Below are positions 26,358 to 36,897 of a stretch of 64,000 nucleotides of DNA, piece by piece. The notes under the pieces are model-generated. The model saw only the letters and a list, made by a program, of their open reading frames with translations. It searched no databases and was not told the DNA's origin. The translations under genes were made by a program, and so were the position numbers. Source of the DNA: Roseateles subflavus (lineage in GTDB: Bacteria > Pseudomonadota > Gammaproteobacteria > Burkholderiales > Burkholderiaceae_C); NCBI RefSeq assembly GCF_030285365.1, contig NZ_JASVDS010000003.1, forward strand, positions 310,001 to 374,000, read 5' to 3'. The stretch's first letter is position 1. The number at the start of each line of letters is the position of its first letter.

Positions 26358-28103
26358 ATGAAAGCCACTCAGTTCTTCGTCTCCACGCTCAAGGAAGCAC
26401 CTGCCGACGCTGAAGTCGTCAGCCACAAGCTCATGATGCGAGCCGGCATGATCAAACGCCTGGGCGCCGGCATCTACAACTACATGCCCATGGGGCTGCG
26501 CGTGATCCGCAAGGTGGAAGGCATCATTCGCGAGGAGATGAACCGGGCCGGCGCCGTCGAGCTGCTGATGCCCGTGGTGCAGCCGGCCGAGCTGTGGCAG
26601 GAGACGGGGCGCTTCGACAAGATGGGCCCCGAGCTGCTGCGCGTGAAGGACCGCCATGGCCGCGACTTCATCATCCAGCCCACCAGTGAAGAGGTGGTGA
26701 CGGACATCGCGCGCCTGGAGCTGCGCTCCTACAAGCAGCTGCCCAAGAACTTCTATCACATCCAGACCAAGTTCCGAGACGAGCGCCGCCCCCGCTTCGG
26801 CGTGATGCGGGGTCGCGAGTTCACGATGAAGGACGCCTACTCCTTCGACCGTGACGTCGAATCCGCGGGCCGCAGCTACGAGAACATGTTCCAGGCCTAT
26901 TGCCAGATCTTCGATCGCCTGGGCCTCGAGTACCGCGCCGTCGCGGCCGACACCGGCGCCATCGGCGGCGACCGCTCGCACGAGTTCCAGGTGATCGCCG
27001 AGACGGGCGAGGACGCGATCGTCTACTGCCCCGACAGCGACTACGCCGCCAACATCGAGCTGGCCGAAGCCCTGCCGCTGCTGGCGAGCCGTGCGGCCGC
27101 CGGCCAGGCGCTGGCCAAGACCCCCACGCCGGGCAAGAGCACCTGCGAGGACGTCGCCGCCCTGCTGGGCCTGCCGCTGTCGCAGACGGTCAAGTCGCTC
27201 GTGCTGGCCACCGACGAACTCAACGAGCACGGCGAGGTCGTCAAGACGCAGGTCTGGCTGCTGCTGGTGCGTGGCGATCACGAGCTCAACGAGGTCAAGG
27301 CCGGCAAGATCGAGGGGCTCAAGGGCGGTTTCCGTTTCGCGACCGTCGGCGAGATCGACGCGCACTTCGGCTGCAAGCCTGGCTACCTGGGCCCCATCGG
27401 CCTGAAGCAGCCGGTGAAGATCGTGGCGGATCGCACGGTCGCGCAGATGGCCGATTTCGTCTGCGGCGCCAACGAGGCCGACTTCCACTTCACGGGCGCC
27501 AACTGGGGCCGTGACCTGCCCGAGCCCGATCTCGTGGCGGACATCCGCAACGTCGTGGCTGGCGACCCCTCGCCCGACGGCAAGGGCCAGCTCGCCATCC
27601 AGCGCGGCATCGAGGTGGGCCATGTGTTCTACCTGGGCACCAAGTACTCGGCCGCGATGAACGCGACCTTCCTGGACGAGACCGGCAAGCCCAAGCCCTT
27701 CGAGATGGGCTGCTACGGCATCGGTGTGACCCGCATCCTGGGTGCCGCCATCGAGCAGAACCACGACGAGCGAGGCATCATCTGGCCGGATGCCATCGCC
27801 CCCTTCACGGTGGCGATCTGCCCCATCGGCATGGACCGCAGCGACGAGGTCAAGGCGGCCGCGCAGCAGCTCTATGAGCAGCTCCAGGCGCTGGGCGTCG
27901 ACGTGCTGCTGGACGACCGTGGCGAGCGCCCGGGCGCCATGTTCGCGGACTGGGAGCTGATCGGCGTGCCCCATCGCGTGGTGCTGTCGGACCGCGGCCT
28001 CAAGGAAGGTCAGGTCGAGTACCAGGGCCGCCGCGATGCCGAAGCCACCAAGCTGGCGCTGGCCGACGTGGTTGCGCATCTGCAGGCCCGCCTGAAGGCC
28101 TGA
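26358..28103 (+). CDS. proS: Prolyl-tRNA synthetase
   Basis: The protein is 581 aa, bacterial type. Class II motif 1 and 2 regions ([19 protein letters not shown] and [17 protein letters not shown]) come first, then the inserted YbaK-like editing domain (about 225-400), then motif 3 in [14 protein letters not shown]. The anticodon-binding domain closes the protein. ATG 26358; the open frame extends upstream only through intergenic DNA. Confidence 0.97.
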   Translation: MKATQFFVSTLKEAPADAEVVSHKLMMRAGMIKRLGAGIYNYMPMGLRVIRKVEGIIREEMNRAGAVELLMPVVQPAELWQETGRFDKMGPELLRVKDRHGRDFIIQPTSEEVVTDIARLELRSYKQLPKNFYHIQTKFRDERRPRFGVMRGREFTMKDAYSFDRDVESAGRSYENMFQAYCQIFDRLGLEYRAVAADTGAIGGDRSHEFQVIAETGEDAIVYCPDSDYAANIELAEALPLLASRAAAGQALAKTPTPGKSTCEDVAALLGLPLSQTVKSLVLATDELNEHGEVVKTQVWLLLVRGDHELNEVKAGKIEGLKGGFRFATVGEIDAHFGCKPGYLGPIGLKQPVKIVADRTVAQMADFVCGANEADFHFTGANWGRDLPEPDLVADIRNVVAGDPSPDGKGQLAIQRGIEVGHVFYLGTKYSAAMNATFLDETGKPKPFEMGCYGIGVTRILGAAIEQNHDERGIIWPDAIAPFTVAICPIGMDRSDEVKAAAQQLYEQLQALGVDVLLDDRGERPGAMFADWELIGVPHRVVLSDRGLKEGQVEYQGRRDAEATKLALADVVAHLQARLKA

Positions 28104-28104
28104 G

Positions 28105-28737
28105 GTGCCGGTGCAGCCAGCATCCCGCGCCCGGCGCGGCCTTCTTGCTGCATCGCTGTTGAGTCTGCTGCCCGTGGGGCGCGCCTGGGCGGGCGCCCAG
28201 GTCGAGGAGCCGCTGGCAGACTCGGTGCGCTCGGCGCTGTCCGCCGCGATCCGCAACGGTGCGCCGCCGCGCCCCCGCTTCGAGAAGATCGACGACCGGC
28301 TGGCCTATCTGCGATGGCTCGGCACGATGAGCGATCGCCTGCGCCCGCGCAAGACCGAGGCGCAGACGCGCATCGAGTTCCTGGAGACGCTCTGGTATGA
28401 GGCGACGCGCGCCGGCCTGGAGCCCAGCCTGGTGCTGGGACTCGTCGAGGTGGAGAGCGGCTTTCGCAAGTACGCCATCAGCGTCGTCGGGGCGCGCGGC
28501 TACATGCAGGTGATGCCCTTCTGGGCACGCCTCATCGGTGACGGGCAGGAGTCGAGGCTCTTCCACATGCAGACGAACCTGCGTTTCGGCTGCGTGATCA
28601 TGCGCCACTACCTGGACCGCGAGAAGGGCGATCTCTTCATGGCGCTCGGCCGCTACAACGGCAGCCGCGGCCGGCCGGAGTATCCCAATGCGGTGCTGGG
28701 CGCCCGCCGCAAGTGGCTGATGCCGGGCGAGCGCTGA
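28105..28737 (+). CDS. Lytic transglycosylase (SLT domain)
   Basis: The protein is 210 aa. An N-terminal signal peptide (RARRGLLAASLLSLLPVGRAWA) precedes a soluble lytic transglycosylase domain, with catalytic Glu in GLVEVESGFRKYAISVVGARG, then YMQVMPFW and a final AMGRYNGS-like block (ALGRYNGSRGRPEY). It cleaves peptidoglycan in the periplasm. GTG 28105 starts 1 bp after the proS stop; a second GTG at 28111 is possible. Confidence 0.9.
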   Translation: MPVQPASRARRGLLAASLLSLLPVGRAWAGAQVEEPLADSVRSALSAAIRNGAPPRPRFEKIDDRLAYLRWLGTMSDRLRPRKTEAQTRIEFLETLWYEATRAGLEPSLVLGLVEVESGFRKYAISVVGARGYMQVMPFWARLIGDGQESRLFHMQTNLRFGCVIMRHYLDREKGDLFMALGRYNGSRGRPEYPNAVLGARRKWLMPGER

Positions 28738-28746
28738 GCCGCCGGG

Positions 28747-29346
28747 TCAGCGGGCGTCCCGCAGGCCCGGCCAGCGCTGGGGCTGTGCGCCCGTGATGCC
28801 GCAGAGGTCCAGCACGCGCTCGACGCTTTCCGCGACCAGCTGCTCCACGCTCTGCGGCTTCAGGTAGAAGGCCGGCAGCGGCGGGAAGATGATGCCGCCC
28901 ATCTCGGTCACGGCGGTCATGTTGCGCAGGTGGGCCAGGTTGAACGGCGTCTCGCGCACCATCAGCAGCAGGCGCCGGCGCTCCTTGAGCGTGACGTCCG
29001 CGGCGCGAGTGAGGAGGTTGTCCCCGAAGCCATGGGCGATGGCGGCGAGCGTCTTCATGGAACAGGGCGTCACCACCATGGCCGCGGCGTCGAAGCTGCC
29101 GCTGGCCACGCAGGCCCCGATATCCCCCGGCGCATGCGCCTCGCTCGCCTCCGCCTCCAGGGCGTCGCGGCTCAGGCCCAGTTCGTGGTGGACGTTGAGC
29201 AGGCCGGCTGGCGTCGCGATGAGGTGCGTGTGAACGCCCAGCTCGCGGCAGCGGCGCAGCAGCTGCAGCCCGTAGGCGGCCCCGCTGGCGCCGCTGATGC
29301 CGACGATCAGGCGCTGCACGGCGCGCTGCTCCGTGACCTGGTTCAC
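28747..29346 (-). CDS. ubiX: Flavin prenyltransferase UbiX
   Basis: The protein is 199 aa. It makes prenylated FMN for the decarboxylase UbiD in ubiquinone synthesis. It has the N-terminal RLIVGISGASGAAYG flavin-binding motif, the VVTPCSMKTLAAIAHG loop and RRRLLLMVRETPFNLAHL. The GTG start overlaps the grxD stop in GTGA, indicating coupling to grxD. Confidence 0.94.
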   Translation of the reverse strand: MNQVTEQRAVQRLIVGISGASGAAYGLQLLRRCRELGVHTHLIATPAGLLNVHHELGLSRDALEAEASEAHAPGDIGACVASGSFDAAAMVVTPCSMKTLAAIAHGFGDNLLTRAADVTLKERRRLLLMVRETPFNLAHLRNMTAVTEMGGIIFPPLPAFYLKPQSVEQLVAESVERVLDLCGITGAQPQRWPGLRDAR

Positions 29347-29657
29347 TGGCCGCCCAGGACCTGCTGCAGCTCGCCGCTCTCGTACATCTCCATCATGATG
29401 TCCGAGCCGCCGATGAACTCGCCGCCGACATAGAGCTGCGGAATGGTCGGCCAGCTGGCGTATTCCTTGATGCCCTGGCGCACTTCCTCGTCTTCCAGCA
29501 CGTTGAAGGTCTTGAGGTCGTTCACGCCGCAGGCCTTGAGGATCTGCACGGCGCGGCCGGAGAAGCCGCACATCGGGAACTGCGCACTGCCCTTCATGAA
29601 GAGCACCACGCGGTTGTTCTTCACCAGGTCGTCGATGCGTTGCTGAACGTCGCTCAT
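29343..29657 (-). CDS. grxD: Monothiol glutaredoxin, Grx4 family
   Basis: The protein is 104 aa with active-site CGFS in FPMCGFSGRAVQI and the WPTIPQLYVGGEFIGGSDI glutathione-binding segment. Such proteins carry and deliver [2Fe-2S] clusters. First gene of the grxD-ubiX pair. Confidence 0.96.
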   Translation of the reverse strand: MSDVQQRIDDLVKNNRVVLFMKGSAQFPMCGFSGRAVQILKACGVNDLKTFNVLEDEEVRQGIKEYASWPTIPQLYVGGEFIGGSDIMMEMYESGELQQVLGGQ

Positions 29658-29898
29658 GTCTTGATTCCTTGAAATGAATGGGTTGGCCGACCGCGCGTTG
29701 CGCGAGCGCCTTGTCTGGGTGGCGTGAATGCCGCCTGCCGCCCGGCGTGGGCCGGCAGGCGGCGCGTGGCCTTGGTGCGATTATCGGGCAGCGCGCATGA
29801 CCGGAGTGCCCGCAGGGGCGACTGACGCGCAAGCAGCCTGCTGGACGAGCGGGCCGGACCGCAGGGGCGGCGCCCCACATACGGGCTTCAGCGGCGGC

Positions 29899-30537
29899 TC
29901 AGTAGCTGTAGCTGAGGCCGAACTGCACGACGGGCATCAGGCGGTTGTCCCGCAGGGCCTCGTCGACCGAGCCCAGGCTGTTGCCCAGGCGCAGGGAATT
30001 GCGGTTGATCAGGCCGAGGTCCGCGCTGAAGCCCCAGCCCCCGCGAGAGGAAATGCCGCTGTAGCCGATGCCGATGTAGGGCAGGGTGGCGCTGGGGTCG
30101 GCACGGTCCGCCAGAGCACCCACGGTGCGCAGCCCGACCGCCAGCGAATGCCCGAGGCTCATGGATTGCGGGCTCAGCGTGAGGCCGGAGCCGCTCTGGG
30201 TGATGCTCAGGGGGCCCATCATCAGGCCGCCGGTGGCGCGCAGGCCGCCGCGCACGCTGTCCCCGAGGCCGGAGCTCGTCAGGTAGTAGTCCCCCAGCAG
30301 GGCGGCACTGAGGGAGCGCGAACTGCGGCCGCTGTTGCTGTCCAGGCTGTCGACCTGGCTCAGCTGCACGCGGGCCTGCCAGCGCAGGCCCGGCGACGAC
30401 GGCGCGCTGCCGTGGCTCAGCGCCGAGCCGACCGCATTCTGGGCGTGAGCGGGGGCCGAAAATGCCAAGACGCCCGCTGCCAGCCAGCCCAGGGCCGGCG
30501 GCCAGCAGGATCCAGAAGGGGTGAGCGGGCTGCGCAT
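29899..30537 (-). CDS. Outer-membrane-like protein of unknown function
   Basis: The protein is 212 aa. A signal peptide (about residues 1-33, ending APAHA) precedes a beta-rich sequence with alternating hydrophobic residues and a terminal aromatic, FGLSYSY, as in outer-membrane barrels. Gly/Ser-rich strands such as GIGYSGISSRGGWGFSADLG support a barrel. No specific family recognised. Monocistronic, upstream of prmC on the same strand. Confidence 0.78.
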   Translation of the reverse strand: MRSPLTPSGSCWPPALGWLAAGVLAFSAPAHAQNAVGSALSHGSAPSSPGLRWQARVQLSQVDSLDSNSGRSSRSLSAALLGDYYLTSSGLGDSVRGGLRATGGLMMGPLSITQSGSGLTLSPQSMSLGHSLAVGLRTVGALADRADPSATLPYIGIGYSGISSRGGWGFSADLGLINRNSLRLGNSLGSVDEALRDNRLMPVVQFGLSYSY

Positions 30538-30652
30538 GAAAGTCTCCTTGCAGCCGAGCGACTCGCAGGAAACGACGCCCGGGAAGTCATGCTACGCCCC
30601 CGGCGATATTTTGTGCAGGATCAATTACCGGGTTTTACAGACGCTGACTGAC

Positions 30653-31489
30653 CTATGCCACGGCTTCGGGGAGCAGGGCCCCGCTGCAGCGGGGCTGGCC
30701 GCCCAGGTCGCGCTCGCAGCCCTGGTAGTCCAGGCCGGCCTGACGTAGCAGATCCGCCACGGCCGATTCCTGGTCATACCCATGCTCCAGCAGCAGCAGG
30801 CCGCCCGGCTGCAGGTGGGCCGGCGCCCCCGCGATGATCTGGCGCAGGTCGGCCAGGCCCTGCTCCGGTGCCGCCAGCGCGCTCAGGGGCTCATGCCGCA
30901 GGGCGGCCAGGTGGGCGTCCTGCGGGTCGATGTAGGGCGGGTTGCTCAGGATCACGTCAAAGACGGAGGCCCCGACCGCGTCCCACCAGGCGCCCTGCAG
31001 GAAACGCACGTCCAGCCCGAGCCGCTCGGCGTTGCCGCGGGCGACCGCCAGGGCGGCCGGGCTGAAGTCGGTGGCGGTCACCTGCGCCTGCGGATGGCTG
31101 TGCTTGATGGCCAGGGCGATGGCGCCGCTGCCGGTGCCCAGGTCCAGCACGCAAGGCGCCGCCCGCCCGCAGGCCGCCAGCCAGCGCAGGGCGCGCTCGA
31201 CCAGCACCTCGGTGTCCGGGCGCGGCACCAGCGTAGCCTCGCTCACCTGCAGCGACAGCCCGTGGAACTCCTTGTGGCCGGTGAGGTAGGCCAGCGGCAC
31301 GTCGTCCAGGCGCTGCCGCAGCCAGGACTCGAATCGCTCGCCCGTGCCATCCGGCAGCGTGTCCTCGTCGTGCGCGATCAGCCAGGTGCGATCGCACGCC
31401 AGCAGGGCGCAGAGCATCAGCTGCACTTCCAGGCGCGGCAGGCCCGACTGGGCGCCGCGCAGTTGCAGGGCGCGCACGGTGGTGCTCAT
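30653..31489 (-). CDS. prmC: Peptide chain release factor N5-glutamine methyltransferase
   Basis: The protein is 278 aa. It methylates the GGQ glutamine of release factors. It has the SAM-binding [12 protein letters not shown] and the catalytic NPPYID motif; an N-terminal helical domain contains [11 protein letters not shown]. Its ATG overlaps the prfA stop (ATGA at 31486-31489), so enzyme and substrate are co-translated. Confidence 0.96.
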   Translation of the reverse strand: MSTTVRALQLRGAQSGLPRLEVQLMLCALLACDRTWLIAHDEDTLPDGTGERFESWLRQRLDDVPLAYLTGHKEFHGLSLQVSEATLVPRPDTEVLVERALRWLAACGRAAPCVLDLGTGSGAIALAIKHSHPQAQVTATDFSPAALAVARGNAERLGLDVRFLQGAWWDAVGASVFDVILSNPPYIDPQDAHLAALRHEPLSALAAPEQGLADLRQIIAGAPAHLQPGGLLLLEHGYDQESAVADLLRQAGLDYQGCERDLGGQPRCSGALLPEAVA

Positions 31490-32568
31490 CCGCGGCCTTC
31501 CAGGGCGGCCAGCTGCTCGGCGGCCTGTGCCTGTTGCAGCCCGGCAATGACGTCTCCGAGGTCGCCGTCCATGATCGCGCCGAGCTTGTACAGCGTCAGG
31601 TTGATGCGATGGTCCGTCAGCCGGCCCTGCGGGAAGTTGTAGGTGCGGATGCGGTCGCTGCGGTCGCCGGTGCCGATCAGGCTCTTGCGCGTGGCGGCCT
31701 CCTTGGCGGCGCGCTCGCTGCGTTCCTTGTCCCGCAGGCGGGCGGCGAGCACCGCCAGGGCCTTGGCCTTGTTGCGGTGCTGGCTGCGGTCGTCCTGGCA
31801 TTCGGCCACGAGGCCCGTCGGCAGGTGAGTGATGCGGATGGCGGAGTCCGTCTTGTTGACGTGCTGGCCGCCGGCGCCGCTGGCTCGGAAGGTGTCGATG
31901 CGCAGGTCTGCCGGGTTGAGCTGGATCTCCTCGGCCTCGTCGGGCTCCGGCATCACGGCCACCGTGCAGGCGCTGGTGTGGATGCGGCCTTGCGATTCGG
32001 TCGCCGGCACGCGCTGGACGCGGTGGCCGCCGGACTCGAACTTCAGGCGGCCGTAGACCTGTTCGCCCTCGATGCGCAGCACGAGCTCCTTGTAGCCGCC
32101 CAGGTCCGATTCGTTGGCCGACAGCGTCTCGCAGCGCCAGCCCTGGGTCTCGGCGAAGCGCAGGTACATGCGGGCGAGGTCGGCCGCGAACAGCGCGGAT
32201 TCATCGCCGCCTGCGCCCGCCCGGATCTCAAGGAACGCGGGGCGGACGTCGTCCGGGTCCTTGGGCAGCAGGGCGAGCTGGAGTTCCTCGTGCAGCCGCG
32301 CCATGTCGGCCTCGGCGCCGGTGATCTCCTCCTTGGCCATGTCGGCCATCTCGGGATCGTCCAGCAGCTCGCGGGCGGCGGCGAGGTCCTGTTCGCGCTG
32401 CAGGTAGCGCTGGTAGCGGGAGACGAGCTCGGACACCTCGGCCTGCTCGCGCGTGAGGGCGCGGTAGCGCTTCATGTCCGCGGCGATGCTGCCGTCGGCG
32501 AGCGTGGTGTCGAGCTCGTTCAGGCGATGGCCCAGGCGTTCGAACTGCTGGCGCAGGCTGTCTTTCAT
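31486..32568 (-). CDS. prfA: Peptide chain release factor 1
   Basis: The protein is 360 aa. It recognises UAA and UAG. The GGQ motif lies in [16 protein letters not shown], and the PAT-type anticodon-like motif is in [14 protein letters not shown] 32566-32568; the open frame upstream is not supported. Middle gene of hemA-prfA-prmC. Confidence 0.97.
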   Translation of the reverse strand: MKDSLRQQFERLGHRLNELDTTLADGSIAADMKRYRALTREQAEVSELVSRYQRYLQREQDLAAARELLDDPEMADMAKEEITGAEADMARLHEELQLALLPKDPDDVRPAFLEIRAGAGGDESALFAADLARMYLRFAETQGWRCETLSANESDLGGYKELVLRIEGEQVYGRLKFESGGHRVQRVPATESQGRIHTSACTVAVMPEPDEAEEIQLNPADLRIDTFRASGAGGQHVNKTDSAIRITHLPTGLVAECQDDRSQHRNKAKALAVLAARLRDKERSERAAKEAATRKSLIGTGDRSDRIRTYNFPQGRLTDHRINLTLYKLGAIMDGDLGDVIAGLQQAQAAEQLAALEGRG

Positions 32569-32660
32569 GAGGGGGGGATTCGCAAGGAGTGAAGGCCATG
32601 CGGCCGGAGCCGGGCACGGGCGGTCGAGCCCCACGACGGGGCGGCGCGCGGCGGGCGCCG

Positions 32661-33950
32661 CTAGGACTCGGCCGGGTCCTTGGCGCTCTTGCGAAGGAAA
32701 ATGCGCGACACGGTGTGCGCCAGCGCCACGCGCTGCTCGCCATCCGCCGCGTGCAGCTCGGCCAACGCGCCGTGCAGCATCTTCTGGGTCAGCCCCTTGG
32801 ACAGCGCCTCGAGCACTGCCTCGACGTCCTCACCCCGCGCCAGCAGCTTGCGGGCGCGCTGCAGTTCGGCGCTGCGCCAGTCGTCCGCCTGGGCGTGCAG
32901 CGCCTGGATCAGCGGCACCGTGTGGCGCTGGCCCAGCCAGTGCACGAAGCTCTGCACGCCGGTCTCGATGATGGCCTCGGCCTGCTGCACGGCGGCCTGG
33001 CGCTTCGCGCCGGCCGACTGCACCAGCTGGGCGAGATCGTCCACGGTGTAGAGGTAGACGTCGTCCAGCTGGGCGACTTCCTGCTCGATGTCCCGCGGCA
33101 CGGCCAGGTCGACCATGAACATGGGCTTGCGGCGGCGCTTCTTGAGCGCGCTCTCCACGGCACCCAGGCCGATCAGCGGCAGGCTGGAGGCCGTGCAGGA
33201 GATCACGGCGTCGAATTCATGCAGGCGCTGCGGCAGGTCGCTCAGGCGGATGGCCTCGGCGCCCAGGTGCGACGCCAGCTTTTCGCCGCGCTCCAACGTG
33301 CGGTTCGCCACGGCCATGCCCTGCGGCGTGCGGGCCGCGAAATGGGTGGCGACCAGCTCGATCATCTCGCCCGCGCCGACGAAGAGAACCTTGATCCGGG
33401 CCAGGTCCTCGAACAGCTGGCCGGCCAGGCGCACGGCCGCGGCGGCCATGCTGATGGAATGGGCGCCGATCTCGGTGGAGCTGCGCACTTCCTTGGCGAC
33501 GGAAAAGCTGCGCTGGAACAGCTGGTGCAGCGTCGTGCCGAGCGTGCCGGCTTCGTCGGCCTCACGCACGGCCTGCTTCATCTGACCCAGGATCTGGGGC
33601 TCGCCCAGCACCATGGAGTCGAGTCCGCTGGCGACACGGAAGGCGTGGCGTGCGGCGGCGCTGCCTTCCTTCACGTAGGCGTGGCTGAGCAGGGCCGGAG
33701 CGGCCACGCCGCCGACCTGCGCCAGCCACTCGACCGTCGGCTGCACGAGCTCCCGCCCGCCGGCCACGTAGAGCTCGGTGCGGTTGCAGGTGGACAGCAT
33801 GGCGGTCTCGGCGCCGATGCGCGTGCGCTGCTTCAGCTGCTCGCGCAGGCCCAGCAGGGCCGGGGCCAGCTGTTCGGCTGAAAGGGCGAACCGTCCGCGC
33901 AGATCCAGAGGCGCGGATTCATGGTTCAGGCCGAGAGCGAAGACCGACAT
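32661..33950 (-). CDS. hemA: Glutamyl-tRNA reductase
   Basis: The protein is 429 aa. It carries out the first committed step of tetrapyrrole synthesis in the C5 pathway. Catalytic Cys in [14 protein letters not shown]-binding region [17 protein letters not shown], and C-terminal dimerization helices. The family start [15 protein letters not shown] is present. A TATAAT lies only 6 nt before the ATG (33957-33962), so the mRNA may be nearly leaderless. Confidence 0.97.
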   Translation of the reverse strand: MSVFALGLNHESAPLDLRGRFALSAEQLAPALLGLREQLKQRTRIGAETAMLSTCNRTELYVAGGRELVQPTVEWLAQVGGVAAPALLSHAYVKEGSAAARHAFRVASGLDSMVLGEPQILGQMKQAVREADEAGTLGTTLHQLFQRSFSVAKEVRSSTEIGAHSISMAAAAVRLAGQLFEDLARIKVLFVGAGEMIELVATHFAARTPQGMAVANRTLERGEKLASHLGAEAIRLSDLPQRLHEFDAVISCTASSLPLIGLGAVESALKKRRRKPMFMVDLAVPRDIEQEVAQLDDVYLYTVDDLAQLVQSAGAKRQAAVQQAEAIIETGVQSFVHWLGQRHTVPLIQALHAQADDWRSAELQRARKLLARGEDVEAVLEALSKGLTQKMLHGALAELHAADGEQRVALAHTVSRIFLRKSAKDPAES

Positions 33951-33956
33951 GTTGCG

Positions 33957-33962
33957 ATTATA
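33957..33962 (-). promoter_or_regulatory. -10 element of hemA
   Basis: A perfect TATAAT on the minus strand is followed by six bases and the ATG of hemA. I do not see a good -35. Initiation at the usual distance would start at or next to the A of the ATG. Confidence 0.5.
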
Positions 33963-34095
33963 AAATTCCGGCGCCTGCAGGCTGTGTGGCTTGCTGCATC
34001 GCCGGCATAGAAATACTTGATAAGCATCAATCCGTACCGCATTTCCGGCCGGATCCCCGCGCGGTCGCCCCGCGTGGCTTCACGACAGGCACCCT

Positions 34096-34368
34096 GTGAG
34101 CCCTCTCGACGCCCTTTGGCACTTCAGCAACTTCCTCCTGCCGGCCTGGTTCGTGGCGGCCGTCGTCGCCGCCTTCATGAAGCTGCTGTGGCGCGCCGAG
34201 CTGAAGTCCCGTTCCTGGCGCCAGCTCTGGCTGTGGGGCGCCGCCGGCGGCAGCCTCGGCCTCGTCGCGGCGCTGGCGCTCCTGGGCCACGACGGCAAGA
34301 TGCTGGGCTACGGCCTCATGCTGATGGCCGTCGCGCTGCCGCAGGCCTGGCTGAGCCTGCGTCGCTGA
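34096..34368 (+). CDS. Small conserved inner-membrane protein
   Basis: The protein is 90 aa with three predicted membrane helices (about 10-30, 44-62, 67-85) separated by basic loops (RAELKSRSW). Function unknown. GTG start at 34096. It lies between hemA (divergent) and miaB (convergent). Similar short proteins occur at this place in related genomes as far as I recall. Confidence 0.7.
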   Translation: MSPLDALWHFSNFLLPAWFVAAVVAAFMKLLWRAELKSRSWRQLWLWGAAGGSLGLVAALALLGHDGKMLGYGLMLMAVALPQAWLSLRR

Positions 34369-34375
34369 GCCTTCC

Positions 34376-35716
34376 TCAGACCTCCGCCGTCTCGCTCGTC
34401 AGGACCTCACCCCGCAGCGAGTGCGGGAAGACCTGGGTGATGCGCACGTCGATCAGCTGGTGCATCAGGCGGGGGTTGCCCTTGAAGTTGACGATGCGGT
34501 TGCATTCGGTGCGGCCCATCAGCTCGCTCGGATCCTTCTTGGCGTTGCCGCACACGAGGATGCGCTGCGTGCTGCCCAGCATCGTCTCGCTGATGCGGAT
34601 GGCGTGGGCCTCGATGGCGGCCTGCAGCTCACGCAGTCGCGCCACCTTGGTCTCATGGGGTGTCGTGTCTTCCAGGTTGGCGGCCGGCGTGCCGGGGCGG
34701 GGGCTGTAGATGAAGCTGAACGAGGCGTCGAAGCCGACGTCGTCCACGAGCTTCATCAGCTTGGCGTGGTCGTCCTCGGTCTCCCCGGGGAAGCCGACGA
34801 TGAAGTCGCTGGCGATGCGGATGTCCGGCCGGATGGCGCGCAGCTTGCGGATGATGCTCTTGAACTCCAGCGCCGTGTAGCCGCGCTTCATGGCCATCAG
34901 GATGCGGTCGCTGCCGTGCTGCACGGGCAGGTGCAGGTGGTTCACGAGCTGGGGCACCTTGCCGTAGGCCTCGATCAGGCGCGGGCTGAACTCGTTCGGG
35001 TGGCTGGTGGTGAAGCGCAGGCGCTCGATGCCCGGGATCTCGGCGCAGTACTCGAGCAGCAGGGCCAGGTCGGCAAACTCGTCCGTGTCACCCATCTTCC
35101 CGCGGTAGGCGTTGACGTTCTGGCCCAGCAGGTTGATCTCCTTGACGCCCTGGTCGGCCAGGCCGGCGATCTCGGTCAGCACGTCCTCGAAGGGGCGGCT
35201 CATCTCGGCGCCGCGGGTGTAGGGCACCACGCAATAGGAGCAGTACTTGGAGCAGCCCTCCATGATGGACACGAAGGCGCTGCCGCCCTCCACCCGGGCC
35301 GGCGGCAGGTTGTCGAACTTCTCGATCTCCGGGAAGCTGATGTCCACCTGGGGCTTCGCGGCGTCGCGGCGCGCGGCGAGCATCTGCGGCAGGCGGTGCA
35401 GGGTCTGCGGGCCGAAGACGACGTCGACGTAAGGCGCGCGCTCGATGATGGCCGCGCCCTCCTGGCTCGCCACGCAGCCGCCGACGCCGATCATCACGCC
35501 CTTCGCCTTGAGGTGCTTGATGCGGCCGAGGTCGGAGAACACCTTCTCCTGCGCCTTCTCGCGCACGGAGCAGGTGTTGAAGAGCACGAGGTCCGCCTCG
35601 TCGACGTCGGTGGTGGGCTCGTAGCCTTCGGCGGCGCGCAGCACGTCGGCCATCTTGTCCGAGTCGTACTCGTTCATCTGGCAGCCGAAGGTCTTGATGA
35701 ATACTTTCTTGCTCAT
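34376..35716 (-). CDS. miaB: tRNA-2-methylthio-N6-dimethylallyladenosine synthase
   Basis: The protein is 446 aa. Radical-SAM methylthiotransferase acting on A37 of tRNAs. The N-terminal UPF0004 domain has cysteines in [20 protein letters not shown] and VGGCVA. The radical-SAM CSKYCSYC binds a second cluster. A C-terminal TRAM domain is present. ATG 35714-35716. Confidence 0.97.
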   Translation of the reverse strand: MSKKVFIKTFGCQMNEYDSDKMADVLRAAEGYEPTTDVDEADLVLFNTCSVREKAQEKVFSDLGRIKHLKAKGVMIGVGGCVASQEGAAIIERAPYVDVVFGPQTLHRLPQMLAARRDAAKPQVDISFPEIEKFDNLPPARVEGGSAFVSIMEGCSKYCSYCVVPYTRGAEMSRPFEDVLTEIAGLADQGVKEINLLGQNVNAYRGKMGDTDEFADLALLLEYCAEIPGIERLRFTTSHPNEFSPRLIEAYGKVPQLVNHLHLPVQHGSDRILMAMKRGYTALEFKSIIRKLRAIRPDIRIASDFIVGFPGETEDDHAKLMKLVDDVGFDASFSFIYSPRPGTPAANLEDTTPHETKVARLRELQAAIEAHAIRISETMLGSTQRILVCGNAKKDPSELMGRTECNRIVNFKGNPRLMHQLIDVRITQVFPHSLRGEVLTSETAEV

Positions 35717-35803
35717 GGCGGGCTCCGGCGCCCCACGGGCGGGGCGCGGCAGGTCATTGACGGGAGATCGGGGCGGCGGGGCGCGGGCGGGGCCGCGCGT
35801 CGC

Positions 35804-36214
35804 TCAGGGCTTGGTCCAGACCTGCGAGGCGAGGTCGAAGGCCCAGGCGGAGGCCTGCTCGGTCGTGCGGGGCCAGGTCTTGTTCGCGAGCTCGGCCTCG
35901 TTGAGGATCCAGATGTCGCGCACGAGGCCCGCAAAGTCCCGCGTGTAGTGCACGGTCAGCTTCTGGCCGGTGAGTGCGGAGGCGAAGACCAGCAGGTTGT
36001 CGGCGCCGCGGATGCGCGTGGCAGGCGCGAGGCGGGCGGCCTGCCCGTCGAGCTGCAGATCGGGGGGCGTGCTGATGAGCATCTCCGCGCGAAGAGCGTC
36101 GGCGGGAAACTGGCGGTGCGTCTGGGCCTGGGCGGCCAGAGTGCTCAGACCGGCGAGACCGGCGAGTGCGAATCGCAGGGCCAGGCGGCGGGACAGGAAG
36201 GCACAGCGGAACAT
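35804..36214 (-). CDS. Secreted/periplasmic protein of unknown function
   Basis: The protein is 136 aa. A signal peptide (RRLALRFALAGLAGLSTLAA, cleaved after AQA) precedes a small domain with ALRAEMLISTPPDLQLDG and a Trp-rich end (DIWILNEAELANKTW). I do not recognise the family. ATG 36212-36214 fits the signal peptide best; an upstream extension is unlikely. Confidence 0.78.
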   Translation of the reverse strand: MFRCAFLSRRLALRFALAGLAGLSTLAAQAQTHRQFPADALRAEMLISTPPDLQLDGQAARLAPATRIRGADNLLVFASALTGQKLTVHYTRDFAGLVRDIWILNEAELANKTWPRTTEQASAWAFDLASQVWTKP

Positions 36215-36673
36215 GGTATCAATCCAGTGGCTGCGAGGCAGGGCGTGAGCCCGGCCCGGGTTGAATGAGGCCCGCATCATCGCATGGGATGGGCGCGGGC
36301 GGTGTCAGCGTCGGTGACCGGATCGGCACCGGCCGCAAAGGTCCGCAAGGGTCCGCCAAGGTCCGGCGTGGCGGGCTCGACGAGTGCCTGCGGCGCCCTC
36401 TTGCGTTCGCCACACGAGCCTTCGCCACAAGAGCCTTCGCTGCAGGGGCCATCGCTGCACGGCCCCACCCACGGGATCCCGCACGAGGCGTTCCGCCAGG
36501 CGGGCTCACTCAAACGTCTACATGCGGACGTCGCCCCGACGAACGTTCCACACCAACGCGGCCATGTCAACGGGCCCGGGCCAACGTCCCCATGCCAACG
36601 CTCCCCTGCCAACGTCCCGATGGAGCGGGCAAGAAAAAACCCAGCAAACTTGCGCTTGCTGGGTTTTCTTGTC
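36215..36673. other. Intergenic region with short imperfect repeats
   Basis: Several short open frames exist but have low-complexity products. The DNA has clustered imperfect repeats: AAGGTCCGC variants near 36338-36370, CCTTCGCCACAAGAG variants near 36418-36450, and CCAACG units near 36550-36625. I see no gene. Confidence 0.55.
36636..36667 (-). terminator. Terminator of tRNA-Met
   Basis: A 12-bp stem AAAACCCAGCAA/TTGCTGGGTTTT is followed on the minus strand by a T-rich tail, 7 nt beyond the tRNA 3' end. Confidence 0.85.
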
Positions 36674-36750
<77 letters not shown>

Positions 36751-36897
36751 TTGCGAAGACCGCTATTCTAGACAGGTTTTGGGAGACAATGCAAGCGTTG
36801 CTCGAAAAAAGTTTTGGCGCCCCCGGCCGGGGCCGTGTCAGATCGATTCATGCGAGCGGTCGCCGGGCGTCGTCGCGGCCCGACCAACACATCTGCC

